From: Areca catechu | Lineage: Eukaryota; Streptophyta; Magnoliopsida; Arecales; Arecaceae | Length of the DNA stretch: 64,000 nucleotides | Assembly (NCBI GenBank): GCA_021397845.1 | Contig: CM038053.1 | Span: 82,955,157-83,019,156 of the forward strand | Direction: 5' to 3' | Part shown: positions 22,571-35,135 of the stretch, one piece after another | Numbering within the stretch: position 1 is the first letter of the stretch | Layout of the letters: every line of letters begins with the position of its first letter | The notes under the pieces: generated by a model | The model's database searches: none | Told to the model about the DNA's origin: nothing | The model's input: only the letters and a program-made list of their open reading frames with translations | Made by a program: the position numbers and the translations under genes

Positions 22571-24111
22571 AGAAGGGATTACAAAGACCTAATTATCCTT
22601 TAAGCAATTCAAATCTATCCTGATTCAGTGGCTCAGTGAAAATGTCAGCTATCTATTTTCAGTTGGGATAAATTCTAGTTCAATGTCACCATTCAAAATA
22701 TGATCTCTAATAAAATGGTGTCTAATCTCTATATGCTTAGCTCTAGAATGTTGAATAGGATTCTTGGTCAAATTTATAGCACTGTGTTATCACATTTGAT
22801 TGGAATTTTGAATTATGTAACACCAAAATCTTCTAGTTGTTGTTTGATCCATAACACTTGTGCACAATAACTCCTTGCAGCAACATACTCTGCCTCAGCA
22901 GTAGAAAGTGCTACCGAGTTTTGTTTCTTGTAGTGCCATGAGATTAAATTCATCCATAGAAATTGGCATGTGCCGCTAGTGCTCTTTCGATCAATTTTAC
23001 AACCAGCATAGTTAGCATATGAAAATCCAATTAAATTCAATGAGGACTGTTTTGAAAACCAAAAACCTAGATTATTTGTACCTTTCAAATATTTGATTAT
23101 TCTTTTGATAGCAAGCATATGTGTTTCTTTAGGATTACAATGAAATCTTGCACATACACATACACAATACAAGATATCTGGTCTCCTTGTAGTTAAATAT
23201 ATCAAGGATATGATCATACCTATACATAGCTTTTGGTCAACAATGGATCCATTTTCATCTTTGTCCAATCCGCAAGATGGGCTCATGGGTGAGCTCATTG
23301 GTTTGCTCGTCTCCATACCAAACTTTTTGATTATTTCCTTGATATATTTGGCTTGGTTAATGAAGATTCCTTCCTTAGTTTGCTTTACTTGAAGTCTAAG
23401 GAAGTAGTTAAGTTCACCCATTAGGCTCATTTCAAATTCTTCCTGCATTAACTTAGCAAATTCTTCACAAAAAGTTTTATTAGTTACACCAAATATAATA
23501 TCATCAACATAAATTTGCACAACTAATATATATTATTTTTCTTTTTGATGAAAAGGGTTTTATCAACATTTTCTCTTGAAAAATTATTTTCATTCAAGAA
23601 AGTGCTAAGTCTATCATACCAGGCTCTAGGTGCTTGTTTCAAACCATATAAAGCTTTGTTCAGTTTAAACACATGGTTTGGGAAAATATGATCTTCAAAA
23701 CCCGGTGGTTGTTCTACAAAAACTTGTTCGGAGATAAAACTATTCTAAAATATACTTTTACATCCATTTGAAAAAGTTTAAAATTCTTGTAGCAAGCAGA
23801 TGCAACAAGTAATCTAATGAATTCTAATCTTGCTACCGGTGCATATATTTCATCAAAATCAATGCCTTCTGCTTGACTGTATCCCTAAGCCACTAATCTA
23901 GCTTTGTTTCTGATGACATTTCCTTGTTCATCTAATTTGTTCCTATAGACCCATTTGGTTCCTATGATTGGATGGTCTATAGGTCTATCACTAATGTCTA
24001 AACCTTATTTCTTTCAAACTGGTTCAATTTTTCATGCATGGCTAACATCAAGTTTGGGTCATTTTCAGCTTCTTCTAAGGTATGAGGTTCAATATGAGAT
24101 ACAAAGGCTAG
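22571..24111 (-). pseudogene. Sire reverse transcriptase and RNase H
   Basis: Starts in the linker before RT (FVSHIEPHTLEEAENDPN). RT is heavily broken from 23950 to 23530. It then reads well from 23520: IYVDDIIFG (YVDD at 23500-23511), LMGELNYFLRLQVKQ, then RNase H (DRKSTSGTCQFL, VALSTAEAEYVAA) to 22813. After a frame change come HSRAKHIEIRHHFIRDH and LEFIPTE near 22640-22800. In the RNase H motif usually written DADYAGC the sequence reads SYANYAGC, so a catalytic Asp appears lost. Confidence 0.85.
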
Positions 24112-26971
24112 TGATGCGGGACGGAAAACGAAAACCCATGGTTATTCTGAAAGGGGAAAACATGAAGGAAACTAAGCACCGTGGGAGGGCAAAGAAGCCT
24201 CTGGGGACTAGGATAGAATGACACTGAAACAAAAATCCTAAAACGGCTGGACTCTTTTGGGTTTTAACTATTCTTGGTGGAGGTGGCGAAGGAAGGATGG
24301 TAATATGAATGGGAAACAAGAATGAAACTCGAACCTAGGATTTAGATCGGACAGGAAACAGAGAGATGGAGGGGAAAAGGGTACCTAGGGCTTCGAGCCC
24401 CTTGTCAGCTGTTTGGCAGCGAAGACCTTATTTGGGATCACATCTTGCCATCATGCATGGCAGCGCTGATGACTTGGAGATCACACCCCGCCATCATGCA
24501 CGGCGGCGCTGATGGCTTGGAGCAGCTTCATGCTCCTCGACACTCTCGTTGGAGTGAAGGCAATGGGGCCTCACATTCCTCGACGTCCCGAAGGACGAAG
24601 GTAAGACAGGGCCTCAGCCCAGAACCATAAACAAGTGGAAAAACCCTCAAAAACTCATTTCATCAACTAATTTTTTACAAGAGAGGGGGTGCCTTTTTAT
24701 AGGCTTACAAGACTTAGGAACCAAGTAGGACATACATGGAAATTTTATTTTATTTTATTTTATTAATCCTAAATCCAGTAGCTTTGAGATCCGTGCCTAT
24801 TCTTCTGCTCTAAAATCTGTGCATGTCTCTCTTATGTGACTGTGGAATTGAGGAATGGTGGATTGGGAAGAGGATGTGAAGGCCATGGCAGGGGTGAGGC
24901 AGAGGGCGGACGGGCCAGAGGGGTTGGAGTGCCACAGCACGAGGATCTTGCCCAGTTGGTGCGGACACCATAGGCACCAGAATAAGACAGAGGCTTCTCA
25001 ACCCTCTATGGATCACTTAATGACATTCGAGTCCATTGTAATAAAGCTTAGTCCAGCTAAGTTGTCTTTATTTGAGTCCTGTATTAGTCAGCTCATGTTA
25101 AGCTAGTCCAGTCCAGTGTTAGTCAGCTCATGGCAAGCTAATTTTTATTTTTTGAGTCTTGTCCAAGCATACTAAAGACTCAAGACCACATCATACAAGT
25201 GAAGACCAAGTCCAATCAGATTAAAGACATTAAAGTATAGCCCAAGTCCAACCCAGCTTGAAGAAATGAAGACTCCAGGAGGGAACATTCAGAAACCCTA
25301 AAGCCCTGGACCAGCCGGAAGTAAACTGGGCCAGCCCAGGCCCAGGAGAGAACTAGGGCGTCTTGGCCTTATGGTGACCACCCCTTGGTCGGCCACTTAG
25401 GGTCACCCACTTGGCCGACCAAGGCATGAAGAGGGGAGAGTTTAAAGGGATTTTGTCTTCCTAAGTTTCCTTATTTTTTTAGCCATGGTTTGGGTAGGAA
25501 TAGGATTCTTATGTAAAGACTAATGTGCCCTTACTTGGAACCCAAGACTAAGGGTCTATTTAAAGGACCCTAGTCTCTTGTATGAGGATTAATTTTGATA
25601 TATGAATTAAAGCTTGAGTTCTTTACAATTGCTTTGTGCTACCCTGCTTTGTGCTTAAGGGGTTTTATTGGTGCATTCTTCTTCCCGGTGTTGCCACAGA
25701 TTCCTGCCGCCAACCATCCTTCCAGAGCCCTGGCCGCCCCCTCCAAAACATTATTCCCCTTGATGTTTTCTCTTGTCTCATTGTTCCCTTATGAGTTTCC
25801 TAACCCTTGAAAGGTCATTTGCAGGTCCCCGAGTTCCTATGAATCCAACGACTCCAGCCAAGCCTCAATTGGACCACCGAGCAGAAAGCCAGGTATCCGC
25901 GGGTCTTTGGCTCGGTTTTCTAGGCTGCATCCATCGAGGAACGAGAGATCTCTTCGCTGCGATCTTCACTAGGTGTATCAGACGTTGCCAGGTAAACCCC
26001 CTCTACCACCAGAAATTTTATTGTAGGAGAACTTGCCATAACCGAGGCTTCTTAGACCCGGCGATCCCTTTACTGCTTTCTAGGTTCTAATCTGCAAGCA
26101 TAGTTTCTAAAATTCATATAGAATTCCCTACAACTTATTTTGATTTGATTTTCGGGATTTAATCACTTAACTCTACATATAAAACACACAAAAATAATCG
26201 CATGCATATTAGTTCCACATCACCAGGACGTCGCGGTCGCGGGCGAGGTGGAGGGCGGACAGGCCGTGGGAGGTTGGAGCTGCAGATCTGGCATAGGCGG
26301 TGCGGACTTAGGGAGAGGAGGACATGGCTTAGATCTGGCTCGGGCTCATGACGGGCATCACGGCAGCAGGCGGGCCTGTGATTGGGCGTGATGGATCCCA
26401 GACTAGCGGTGCGAGGATGGAGACGGTGTGGCAAGGGGTGGACAGCCGTGGGTTTAGGGGTGGTGAGGGCCATAGATATGGTGGACGTCATGAGAGGAGA
26501 CGGCCATAGGAGAGGGAGCCGGGCGACGGTCGAGTGGTGGCTAGGCATCGCGGGAGGCACGGGGTTGCCGGTTGGAGACGACTCCAGGTGGAGGGGCATC
26601 GATCACGGAGAAGGGAGGCATCACGGGCATGGGCGTCATGGGCGGAGCCGCATGGTGGGGGTGGCTGTGGGATTCCCCAGCATTCCCACGAGGATGTTGT
26701 CGTCGGGAGGTTGACGGCCGTCGGGGGGGGTCTCCAGTGGTTGGGCATGGCAGAGAGGGACAAATGGGAAGAAAAATGAAGAAAAATTGAATTTCTGGGA
26801 GGTTCTGGAGGTTGAAGATGATAAGAATGGCAGAGGAATAACTCGGGAATAAACCTGGAATAAAATAGGAATAGAAGGGATAGCTGGAATAGCTGGAATA
26901 AAAAAATGTAATAAAAAATAAAATTTAGGAGAAAATGAAAAAAATCCAGATGGGTTTCGGGTCCCCCATCA
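24112..26971. mobile_element. composite insertion of LTR-like sequence in Sire pol
   Basis: Interrupts Sire between integrase and RT. Outer ends are TGATG and CATCA, but the flanks show no matching duplication (GCTAG against TTATC). 24112-24956 resembles a minus-strand LTR with a TATA-like box (minus CCTATAAAAAGG near 24700). At 24957 TGGTGCGGACACCA, the start signature of the chromovirus LTRs here, opens a plus-oriented stretch with a TATA-like TATTTAAAG near 25558. 26200-26760 is unusually GC-rich. About 40 bp at 24893-24940 recurs at 26240-26286. No PBS and no pol gene were found; GC-rich open frames here are not recognised. Confidence 0.45.
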
Positions 26972-27540
26972 TTATCTGCTAAGTAGTCATGTGCAGTTCT
27001 ATGTGATGACCTAGTCCTAATACCTTGTAAAGGATCACCAATAATTAATTCTTTAGGATGAGAAGTTACGTACCTCCATTATGTTGGTAGATCTGTATGA
27101 TCCTTACTTACCATTTCTTTCCTTCTTCAATTGGTCTTTCTTGTATGCTCATGTCCTCCATCTTCTTTTAAATTGTACTGCATCATTGTCTATACACTCT
27201 TCTTTTCTAGAAGGTGAATGATTAGCTTATTAAAATAATATACATTGACTCTTCTACAGTAAGAATCCTTTTATTAAATACTCTATATGCTTTGCTATGT
27301 AATGAATAACTGAGAAAAATATTTCCAGATTTAGCATCAAATTTTCCTAGATTATCCTTACCATTATTAAGCATAAAGCACTTACATCCAAATACATGAT
27401 AATATTGATATTGGGTTTCTTTTCATTCCAAAGCTCATAGGGAATTTTCTTTAAGATAGGATGGATCAAAACGGTTTAAAATATAACAAGCAGCGTTCAC
27501 CGCTTCTGTCCAAAAGTTTCTTGGAAGATTACATTCACAC
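26972..27540 (-). pseudogene. Sire integrase C-terminal part
   Basis: Continues the copia integrase after the Copia-S insertion: CNLPRNFWTEAVNAACYILNR near 27460-27525, then degraded GCKCFMLNN-like and SHSKAYRVFNKR-like text, and a post-integrase linker (GDPLQGIRTRSSH) to the border at 26971. Several stops are present. CACAC at 27536-27540 is the duplication copy for Copia-S. Confidence 0.8.
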
Positions 27541-29775
27541 AGAAAGAAAAACTAAGTTGCAAGTGCCTATACTAAGCATGCAACAGCATAGGGAGCAGGT
27601 ATGTATTTTAAAATAATTTTAAAATAGCAGCGGAAAAACCTACTCCGCACTGGATCTAATATATTCAAGATACAAGTATAGGCAAAAGAAGGCATGAAAT
27701 CGGCTTGTAATATTTATAAACAATTTTATAAACCTAGATCTAGGCATGCATGAAAATTAAAACCAGAAATCTTACCTTATTCCTGCTTGGAATAAAGCAG
27801 GGATAATGCTGGAATAGCTGGAATATCTGGAATAACTTTATTCCAGTCTTCTTCTTCCAGCAACCTTTTGAAACATTGATTTCTTCCTCTCTTCCAAGTG
27901 CAGCAAACCCAAACTAAAAATGGGAACACTTTGGTCTCTTCTTCTGTAGCAACAGCAAGGTGATTCTGGATGAATCTTGATTCAATGGAGAGCTAAAAAT
28001 TGTTCTTCCAACAATCTTGAAGTCTCTTTGATCCAAAATTTTCAAAATTGCAATTCCTGCAACCAAAAACAGAGCACACAAAAACAATAGCTTTGGAGGT
28101 ACAATCGGCTCCCAGGTGCTCAAGAGAACACCCTCTATAGGGGGGACATGCATGGGCTTCCTCTGATCTGGCTTCACGGGCGATGCTAGTCACCGGAAAC
28201 CACTTGAATCGATGAGAGGGAGGAAGAAAAACAGAACTCCTTGTTCTGTAATTTGTTTTCTCCAAAACAGAGCTTCTTCCACCGATTGAGCACCAACAAT
28301 TAACAGGGAATCAAGGATTCTTTTGCTCCCAATCTCTCAACAAAATTCAGTCGCTAAATCACTGGTTGAAACAATGGTGGAAGCTCTTAAGGAAGAATAC
28401 ACTCTAATATTTTCACCACCCAGAAATAATATAGCAGCGTGAACAATGAAACCGTGATATTTGGGAGATGAGGAGACTTCTGGGAATACAAGAGGCCAAC
28501 ACCAATAAATTTGTTTTCAATGTAGTAATGAAAAGCCATTTAATGGTGATTTATTTCCAGCAAAAATGACTAAAACGGGAGAAGAGATGACGCCTTATAT
28601 CCCCTGTTTGCCCAAGTCAATATTACCATGTAAATGGGTTCAAACCGGTTCATAACTAGTTTAAAAAATCCCAAACCGGTTCTAAACTGGTTCAGAATAA
28701 AATTAGATCAAATTCTAATTAATAAAAGGCTTGGTCAAGTCCCAGTCACCCAGAAATAATTCCCGGTGAACCCGAACAATTTTTGATCGACCCAAAATCG
28801 GGTCAGTCCAAAGTGTGCTCAATCAAACCATTATCGAAATGATTCCTCATCATTAATCGATACCTGGATCAGGGAGAGATCCTCTATGGCGTGTGACCTC
28901 ATAGGTTCGAACCTAGGCAGTAGCACTGGAACAATTCCAGTACCAGCATAAGATACCATCTAGAAATGGGTCCCGCATCCAGATAGGTCGAAGATGAGAG
29001 AGCAATCAATCGAACCTCTAGCATATGGTTACTGTATAATTCATCCCTTTGACCTCCAATTCTCAAGATGACCTAGGGTTAGACTGCCAACCCTAGCTGA
29101 GTCAATCCACAACATGTCTTAACCTCGCAAGTCTAGTGACTCCTCACTAGGACTACCTTGGCCGAGGATTTGCTAAATTGAGATACTGCAAGACATTCAA
29201 TCCAAACTATTTGGGCACGTCAATCCCATCTCGGTCCACCACTGCTCCACAAGTACTTGCCTATACCTAGAAACCTTCCATCACCGGATTAAAAATCTGG
29301 GTAGTCCAGCACCAAAGCACAGGGAGTTGCTTGCAAGCTACCATGATGACCTCAGGTCAGAGGGACACATATATCCATCCAATCGTGAGTATCCCTTTGG
29401 CAGAAAGGGGCTATATGGAGTCACGTTCAATGAGATATCATGTATCCCACCTGCAGATCACATAAGTGTCACCACACTTCTTTGGTCAAGAGGACAACCA
29501 AACAATGTGAACCACAACAACCTACACTTGATACATTACCGTCCAGTATAATATATCCTTTGGTCATGAACCTGATTTAAGGACCACTCGATATATCCTC
29601 TCTATATCGAAGTCAGTGTAGTCCTAAGGACTTCATCACATGAAAAGAGTTCATTACAAGGAAAAGTCAGAATGTGATGAGCTACCAATAATATTTATTG
29701 ATTCATACAAGAGAATAATACTCAACTCAACCGCCTACAGCCTAGGCGATTGGCTTTGGGACACAATTCCCAACA
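27541..29775 (-). mobile_element. Copia-S, solo-LTR-like copia insertion in Sire integrase
   Basis: 2.2 kb flanked by CACAC at 27536-27540 and 29776-29780. The minus strand starts TGTTGGGAATTGTG, a typical copia LTR start. The other end reads TTTCTTTCT rather than CA. A TATA-like GATATAAGG lies at about 28594-28603 on the minus strand. No gag, pol, PBS or second LTR is present, so a solo LTR is the simplest reading; a large non-coding element is possible. A block near 28885-28920 (CTATGG, GTGTGACC, CATAGGTTCGAAC) recurs at 46440-46475. Confidence 0.65.
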
Positions 29776-29780
29776 CACAC

Positions 29781-30789
29781 AACATGGTTCAGGCTATTTC
29801 TTCTAAAGTCTTATTCTTTCTCTCTACAATAATATTTATTATGGTGTTCTAGGAGCGGAGAAGTTGTGATCAATGCTATTTTTTGTGCAATAATCCTTAA
29901 AAACTGATTTTCAAATTCATTGCCTTGATCACTCCTAATTAAAATTATTGACAGATTTTTCAGATTTGAAACCTTTTTATAAATTTTTGAAATACTTTGA
30001 AGGTATCATCTTTGTGAGAAATAAAGAAAATCCATATAAATCTAGAAAAATCATCTACAATCATAAGGGCATATTTTTATACCTCCTAGGCTTATAGTCT
30101 TAGTTGGTCCAAATAAGTCCATGTGAAGTAGTTCTAGAGGTCTAGTAGTTGAAATCATTTTTTTGGATTTAAAACTCTCCCTAGTTTATTTACTCATTTG
30201 GCATGCATCACAAACATGATCAAAATAAACTTTAAACTTAGGCATGCCTCTAACTAAATTTTTGGAATTAATCTGGCAGTAGTATGCATGCTAGCATGAC
30301 CTAATCATCTATGTCAAAGTAAACAAGACTCCTTGGACTTAGTATCATTGCAACTAGATTGGAACTACTTAACATAGCAAGATCATTGAGATCAACTACG
30401 TAAATGTTTCCAAGTCTGTGTCCAATAAACTTACTATTAGAATCAAGAGAGTTTGTTATAATACATATAGATGATTCAAAGATAACATTGAAGCCTTTAT
30501 CACAAAGTTGACTAATACTTAATAAATTATTCTTCAATTTATCTACTAGCAATACATCTTCAATAAAAGTACAGGGGGTTATCTTGATCTTACTGATTTC
30601 GATTATTTTCCCCTTGCCATTATCTCCAAAAATAACCATACCTTCTTCTTTCATTTTTAGGATGATGAACTGATCCTTGTCACCCGTCATATACCTTGAA
30701 CAGCCATTATCAAGATACCATGTTTTCTTCAATTTCTGGACTGCAAGACATTCCTGCAAGATAATTAAGCAGTTCTTTAAGGTATCCAA
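29781..30789 (-). pseudogene. Sire protease and integrase N-terminal part
   Basis: Protease: WYLDNGCSRYMTG. The catalytic triad, normally Asp-Ser/Thr-Gly, reads Asp-Asn-Gly, and the usual His in SRHMTG is Tyr. Then VDKLKNNLLSISQLCDKGF, the pre-integrase LGHASMHTTARLIP (frame changed near 30300), and integrase core segments (ALMIVDDFSRF near 30050; ERKNKTLEEIA near 29800) with many stops. It breaks at 29781 where Copia-S is inserted and resumes at 27540. Confidence 0.83.
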
Positions 30790-32623
30790 GCTAACTTGGA
30801 TCCTTGCACGTTAGCTGAGGTGGTTCCTTTGGGAACCCAAATATTTTTTAATTTATTATGGATATTTCTAATAATGTTGCATTCAAAAGCTTTATATCCT
30901 AGCTCTTTGCAAGCAAAACATTTGATTCTAATATTCTGAAAAGATTTATATTTAGAAACTCTAGATGCATGAGATGTAGAAATAGTACATTTTGTATTTG
31001 AATTTTTAGGAATATACAATATAGCTTTCGAAATGGAAATAGAACCTTTTGTAGCAAAAGCTTTTTGAGATGTTATCTTAGGAACAAAATCTTTTTATTT
31101 CACAAAGGTAGTTGCTGAAATATAATTTGATTTTAAAGAATTAAAACCAATTCCAGCCTTTTTACCAGAAATCCTTTGCTCTTTAAGAATCAATTCAAGC
31201 TTGTTAGAAGATAAAATAAGTTTTTCAATAAGTGGCTTGAGTTTTTCAACCTCCTTTTTTAACTCATGATTTTCATTCAACAAACTTTGTTTTTGTCACG
31301 ATAATCATTATTTTCAATTTTCAATGCTTTATAGTTTTCAGAAAAGACATGAAGTATAACAAAATATTCTTTTCTGAAATTTCCTCTTTTTTTTGAGTAA
31401 AGAATCATTAGTATTCTTTAGAGATCTAATCTTTACTCTAGCCTTTTTAAATTCTGATAAAAGATCATGGAATGTAGAATTTAACTCATCAAATGTCAAT
31501 TTGAGCATTGGGAAAGTTACCTCATCCTCGAGATCCATTAGACATAGATTAGCTATTTTTGTGGTCTCTTCCTCTTCAATTAAGGTGGATGCTTCACTGT
31601 CGCTCCATGTGGCAACCATCGCTCTCTTTTTCTTCTTCTTGAAAAATTTTTTCAATTATGGACAATTTGGATGAATGTGCCCCAGTTTCTTACATTCATA
31701 ATAGGTGGGGACTTGTTCCTTTTCCTTGTCTTTGTCCTTATCCTTTTCCTTGGAATGCTCTCCTTGTTTATGAAATTTTTTATTGAATCTTTCTTTCTTC
31801 TTTCCCATAAACTTTCTAAATCTCCTCACGACCATTACGATATCTTCATCTTCTAGATCATCTTCGTAGAAGGCAAAATCATCTTCCAATTCTTCATCAT
31901 TCTTAGATTCCAATGTAGCCTTGAATGCAATAGTTTTCTTTTTCTTCTGATCATCATCAATTCTGTGTTGCATGGCCAATTCGTGTGTGATGAAAGAACA
32001 CATTAATTCATCCATAGACAGAGTGTTTAAGTCTTTAGCCTCCTGGATGGTTGTAACTTTAGGATCCATTTATCTGGAAGTGATCATAATATCTTCTGTA
32101 CTATATCAGCATTTGAGTAAACCCTGCCAAGACTTTTCAAACCATTAATAATATCTGTAAATCTAGTGTACATGACAAAAATATTTTCATTTGGTTCCAT
32201 TTTAAACAATTCATAATTCTGTACTAGAAGATTAATATTTGAAGTCTTCACTTGGAAAGTTCCTTCATGGGTCACCTCAAGTTTATCCTAAACTTTCTTT
32301 GTTGAAGAGCAAGTGAAAATTCGATTAAACTCATTTAAATCCAAAGCACAAAATAGCAGATTCATAGCTTTGGCATTTAATTCCCCTAACTTCATGTCGT
32401 GTTCATCCCATTTCTCTTCATGTTTAGGGACATCCATGCCATCAATTTTGATCGTGGAAACATGTGGTCCTTTAAGAATGACCTTCCATAATTGAAAATT
32501 AATAGCTTCTATATAGATTTTCATTCTAGCATTCCAATAAGAATAATTTGTGCCTGTGAAGAGTGGAGGTCTATTGGTTGATTGGCCTTCGACCAAGGAT
32601 GTACTCATGGGATGAGCCATCAA
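30790..32623 (-). pseudogene. Sire gag
   Basis: Copia Gag starting MMAHPMSTSLVEGQSTNRPP at 32623, 29 nt after the PBS. It has the DUF4219/UBN2-like GTNYSYWNARMKIYIEA. A stop near 32288 and a frame change near 32080 follow. Two CCHC-type knuckles are recognisable but both have lost a ligand: YYECKKLGHIHPNC near 31660-31705 (first Cys to Tyr) and CFACKELGYKAFEC near 30870-30920 (His to Tyr). Between them lies a Lys/Glu-rich, probably coiled-coil stretch (NHELKKEVEKLKPLIEKLIL). The length and coiled-coil tail fit Sirevirus gag. Confidence 0.83.
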
Positions 32624-32651
32624 TCTTTACTCTAATATAATCAGAGACACT

Positions 32652-32663
32652 GCTCTGATACCA
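32652..32663 (-). promoter_or_regulatory. Sire primer-binding site
   Basis: Minus strand TGGTATCAGAGC, two bases after the LTR end (ACAAC, then TGG). It is complementary to initiator tRNA-Met. Confidence 0.85.
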
Positions 32664-32665
32664 GT

Positions 32666-34342
32666 TGTTGCCCAGGTGGCTATCCAAGAGGGGGGATGAA
32701 TTGGGTATTTAAAAATTTAAGCAGTTAATGTGCTATTGAAATTCTCTTTTAGAGTGTTATGTGCTGTGGCAAAATAATAACTTGCAAAAGCTAAATAAGA
32801 TCAAAGAATCACAACACAAACACACAAATTTATAGTGGTTCGGAGCAACCCAGCTCCTGCAACCACTACCCAAGATACCACTTGGGATTTTCACTATATT
32901 CACCCGAATATAGTAGGATTGTTTCATAGGCTCACAATCTAAAACCTCTAAACTTTGGTTTTACTGGGATCACCAACAAAAACCCTACACCTATGATTTT
33001 AAGCAGGATCACCAAAGAAATCCAACTTGGTTTTCACAGGATCACCAAGAACCTAACACTTGGTTTTTAGTTAAGGCTTACCAAGAACCTATTTGATTTT
33101 TCAATCGGGCTCACCAATAACCCAACAATTAAAGAATGAATTGAAAGTAAATGCAACAATAAATGACAAACTCTAGTAGTCGGATAGTTGCCGATGCAGC
33201 TTGAGAGAAGTCCACTTGTATGCACTTCAATGTACTTTAATTGCTTCAGTGGCTTCTTTCCAAAGTGCTTCAAGCTTCAGATCAGAGTTGGTGAAGACTT
33301 GAAGACTGACTTGAATGCTCTTTGTACTTTCTTGCTTGTTGGTAGGTTGGATATTCAATAAAATCTTAAAACAACTTTAAGGAACTTTCTCACTCTTGCT
33401 TTTAAGAAGTTCAAATCCCTCAAATATATGATCTTCCATCACTCCAAGGTAGTTTGAGATGTTGTAGACCGTTGGGATGTGACATTTGACCATTGAAGCA
33501 CCTTTTTACATTCAAAAAGAATTCTGGAACTAGCCATTATGTACCTGAAAATGATATTCGAGTCGGCTCGGATCCTTCGAGTTGATAGGTCGAGTCGCCA
33601 TTTCTTCAATAGGGTCAGCTTTCTGTCTTAGGGTGCAAAAACTTTACTCTAGATGAGTTGGCTCTTGATAGCTCAGGTCGGCTCGAACTTTTGTCGTTAA
33701 ACACATTGAACTCGAGGAGTCGACTCGCTTCTACTTGGGTTGACTCTTCTTCTTAGAATCAAAAAATTTACTCTAGAGGAGTTGGTTCGTTACAGATTGG
33801 GTCGGCTCGCTTCCTTAAGTCTTCAAATTTGTTCTAGTAGAGTCGGCTCAAACTAGTTGGGGTCGACTCGCCTGGCTGTTCTCAGGAATTAATAGAAATA
33901 GACTTTGGACAAGTCGGCTTGGTTTTAATTGAGTCAGCTCGGATTGCTACATGCTAGAATCCTTGGTGCGTGCCATGAGGTGGAGTCGGCTCTTCTTTAG
34001 ACTGGGTTGGTTCGAGTGACTTCTTTAGAATTTTTACAAATAGACTTGAGAGCACTCTCACCAACACTCTTCAACATTTAATATAAACCAACTCAAAATA
34101 AATTTAATGCACAACACTCATAGAAGTAATCCTTTTACATGATTTTTCTTAACTTTTTCTTTGGGTTCTTCTTTAGAAAATATGATTACAGCACAACTCA
34201 AATAAGAAGTTTGAATGTAGGAGTTGAAGTTTGAACAAATAATCCATCCTACAAAAACTTGTAAACCACTTGAAGAGTTGTCAGTAAAATATGTGCATGC
34301 TCCAATGTTTGGTTATCATCAAAATTACTTATGGGGTCAACA
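32666..34342 (-). repeat. Sire 5' LTR
   Basis: Plus-strand ends TGTTGCCCAGG and GGTCAACA. The right half matches the 3' LTR at 9280-9964. Contains the palindrome array at 33545-34020. The right border is fixed by the switch to Gypsy-B LTR sequence at 34343. Confidence 0.87.
33545..34020. repeat. array of degenerate GAGTCGGCTCG palindromes in Sire LTR
   Basis: About 14 degenerate copies of GAGTCGGCTC/GAGTCGACTCG, each nearly its own reverse complement, spaced 15-60 bp apart. The counterpart in the 3' LTR spans 9287-9640. Sirevirus LTRs are known for such palindrome-rich regions. Confidence 0.8.
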
Positions 34343-34513
34343 ACTCGATATTGGACTGGGGTTGAGACATAATCAACTAGTCTCAACTTATTACAGGACT
34401 CAATCTTACTTGCTTACAAAATTGTGACATATGACTAAGGTTATAAAAAAAAATCCTAATTAGTAAACCATATGGGATCCAGTGATCTGTGTCTAATCTT
34501 AGTGTCCCCACCA

Positions 34514-35135
34514 ATTCTCCCGGGGTGGGAGAAACTCGACCCCATCAAGTAAGGATCAATTTGGCTCAAGGAGGGTCTAGGTTAAGGTGCTGCAGATCCG
34601 CTCCAGCATTCTACAAGTCCTCAAATTCTACCGACCTTGCCACCAGACCAAGTATCGCTGACAGTCTCCATCCCGGGTACTAATGGCTTGATCATCCAGG
34701 GTTCTCTCAATCTTTTCCTCACCAAATGGCTAAATTGTATGTGGTCGCTCTGGGATGGGTTCACTCACAAAGAAGGGAATGGCTTAAGGGCCTCGCTGGG
34801 TATCTCTGCTAGCTTCCTAGACTCTATAAGATCTGAGATGATGAAGGTGGAGCTAATACCTAAATCAGGTGATATTTTAAGAACATAGGCATTGGGTCCA
34901 TTACTCTTCATTATTTTGGATGGGCCAGCTTCGCGAGCATGAAATTCCTTCACAATCACATAATTCTCTACAAAATTTGTTTATCTCGCTTTGGGAATTA
35001 GCCAAGTTTTTTATTTAATTCATTACTTATGTTCAGCTTTTATCTAATTTCTAGATGCAAATGCTATGCAAAGGCTAGTGTAGGTGTAGACAAATGGGTT
35101 ATGACTATGAATTTTATTGGACTCAAAACTAACAC
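34514..35135 (-). pseudogene. Gypsy-B integrase C-terminus and chromodomain remnant
   Basis: GPY/F-like module (REAGPSKIMKSNGPNAYVLKI), ISSTFIISDLIESRK, then a degraded chromodomain (TLDDQAISTRDGDCQRYLVW-like, with stops) ending in the GSSFSHPGRI-type tail at the LTR border. Many stops. More decayed than the E1 counterpart. Confidence 0.75.

Larger units (their letters stand above)
9280..34342 (-). mobile_element. Sire, Sirevirus-type Ty1/copia element with three insertions
   Basis: Minus-strand copia element: 5' LTR 34342-32666, PBS, gag, protease, integrase, reverse transcriptase-RNase H, an extra 3' ORF, polypurine tract and a 3' LTR cut at 9280 by G1. Order and motifs fit the Sirevirus lineage: long LTRs, long gag with coiled-coil tail, an extra ORF after RNase H, several purine tracts, and a TTTGTCATCATCAAAAGGAG-type tract at the 3' LTR. 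Interrupted by Copia-A, a composite block and Copia-S. It lies in the 3' LTR of Gypsy-B; ACTCG at 34343 is the likely duplication copy. All genes carry stops or frameshifts. Confidence 0.85.

Noticed and set aside
26159..26714. GC-rich open frames on both strands (146 aa minus, 110 aa plus)
   Set aside because: They overlap on opposite strands, have biased low-complexity composition and match no family I recognise. Open frames are expected by chance where stops are rare.
24112..26971. DNA transposon with TGATG/CATCA terminal inverted repeats
   Set aside because: Only five bases pair, no transposase is seen and there is no target duplication. LTR ends explain the termini better.
33545..34020. 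CRISPR-like spaced repeats
   Set aside because: Repeat units are degenerate, unequally spaced and palindromic, lie in a plant LTR, and have no cas genes nearby.
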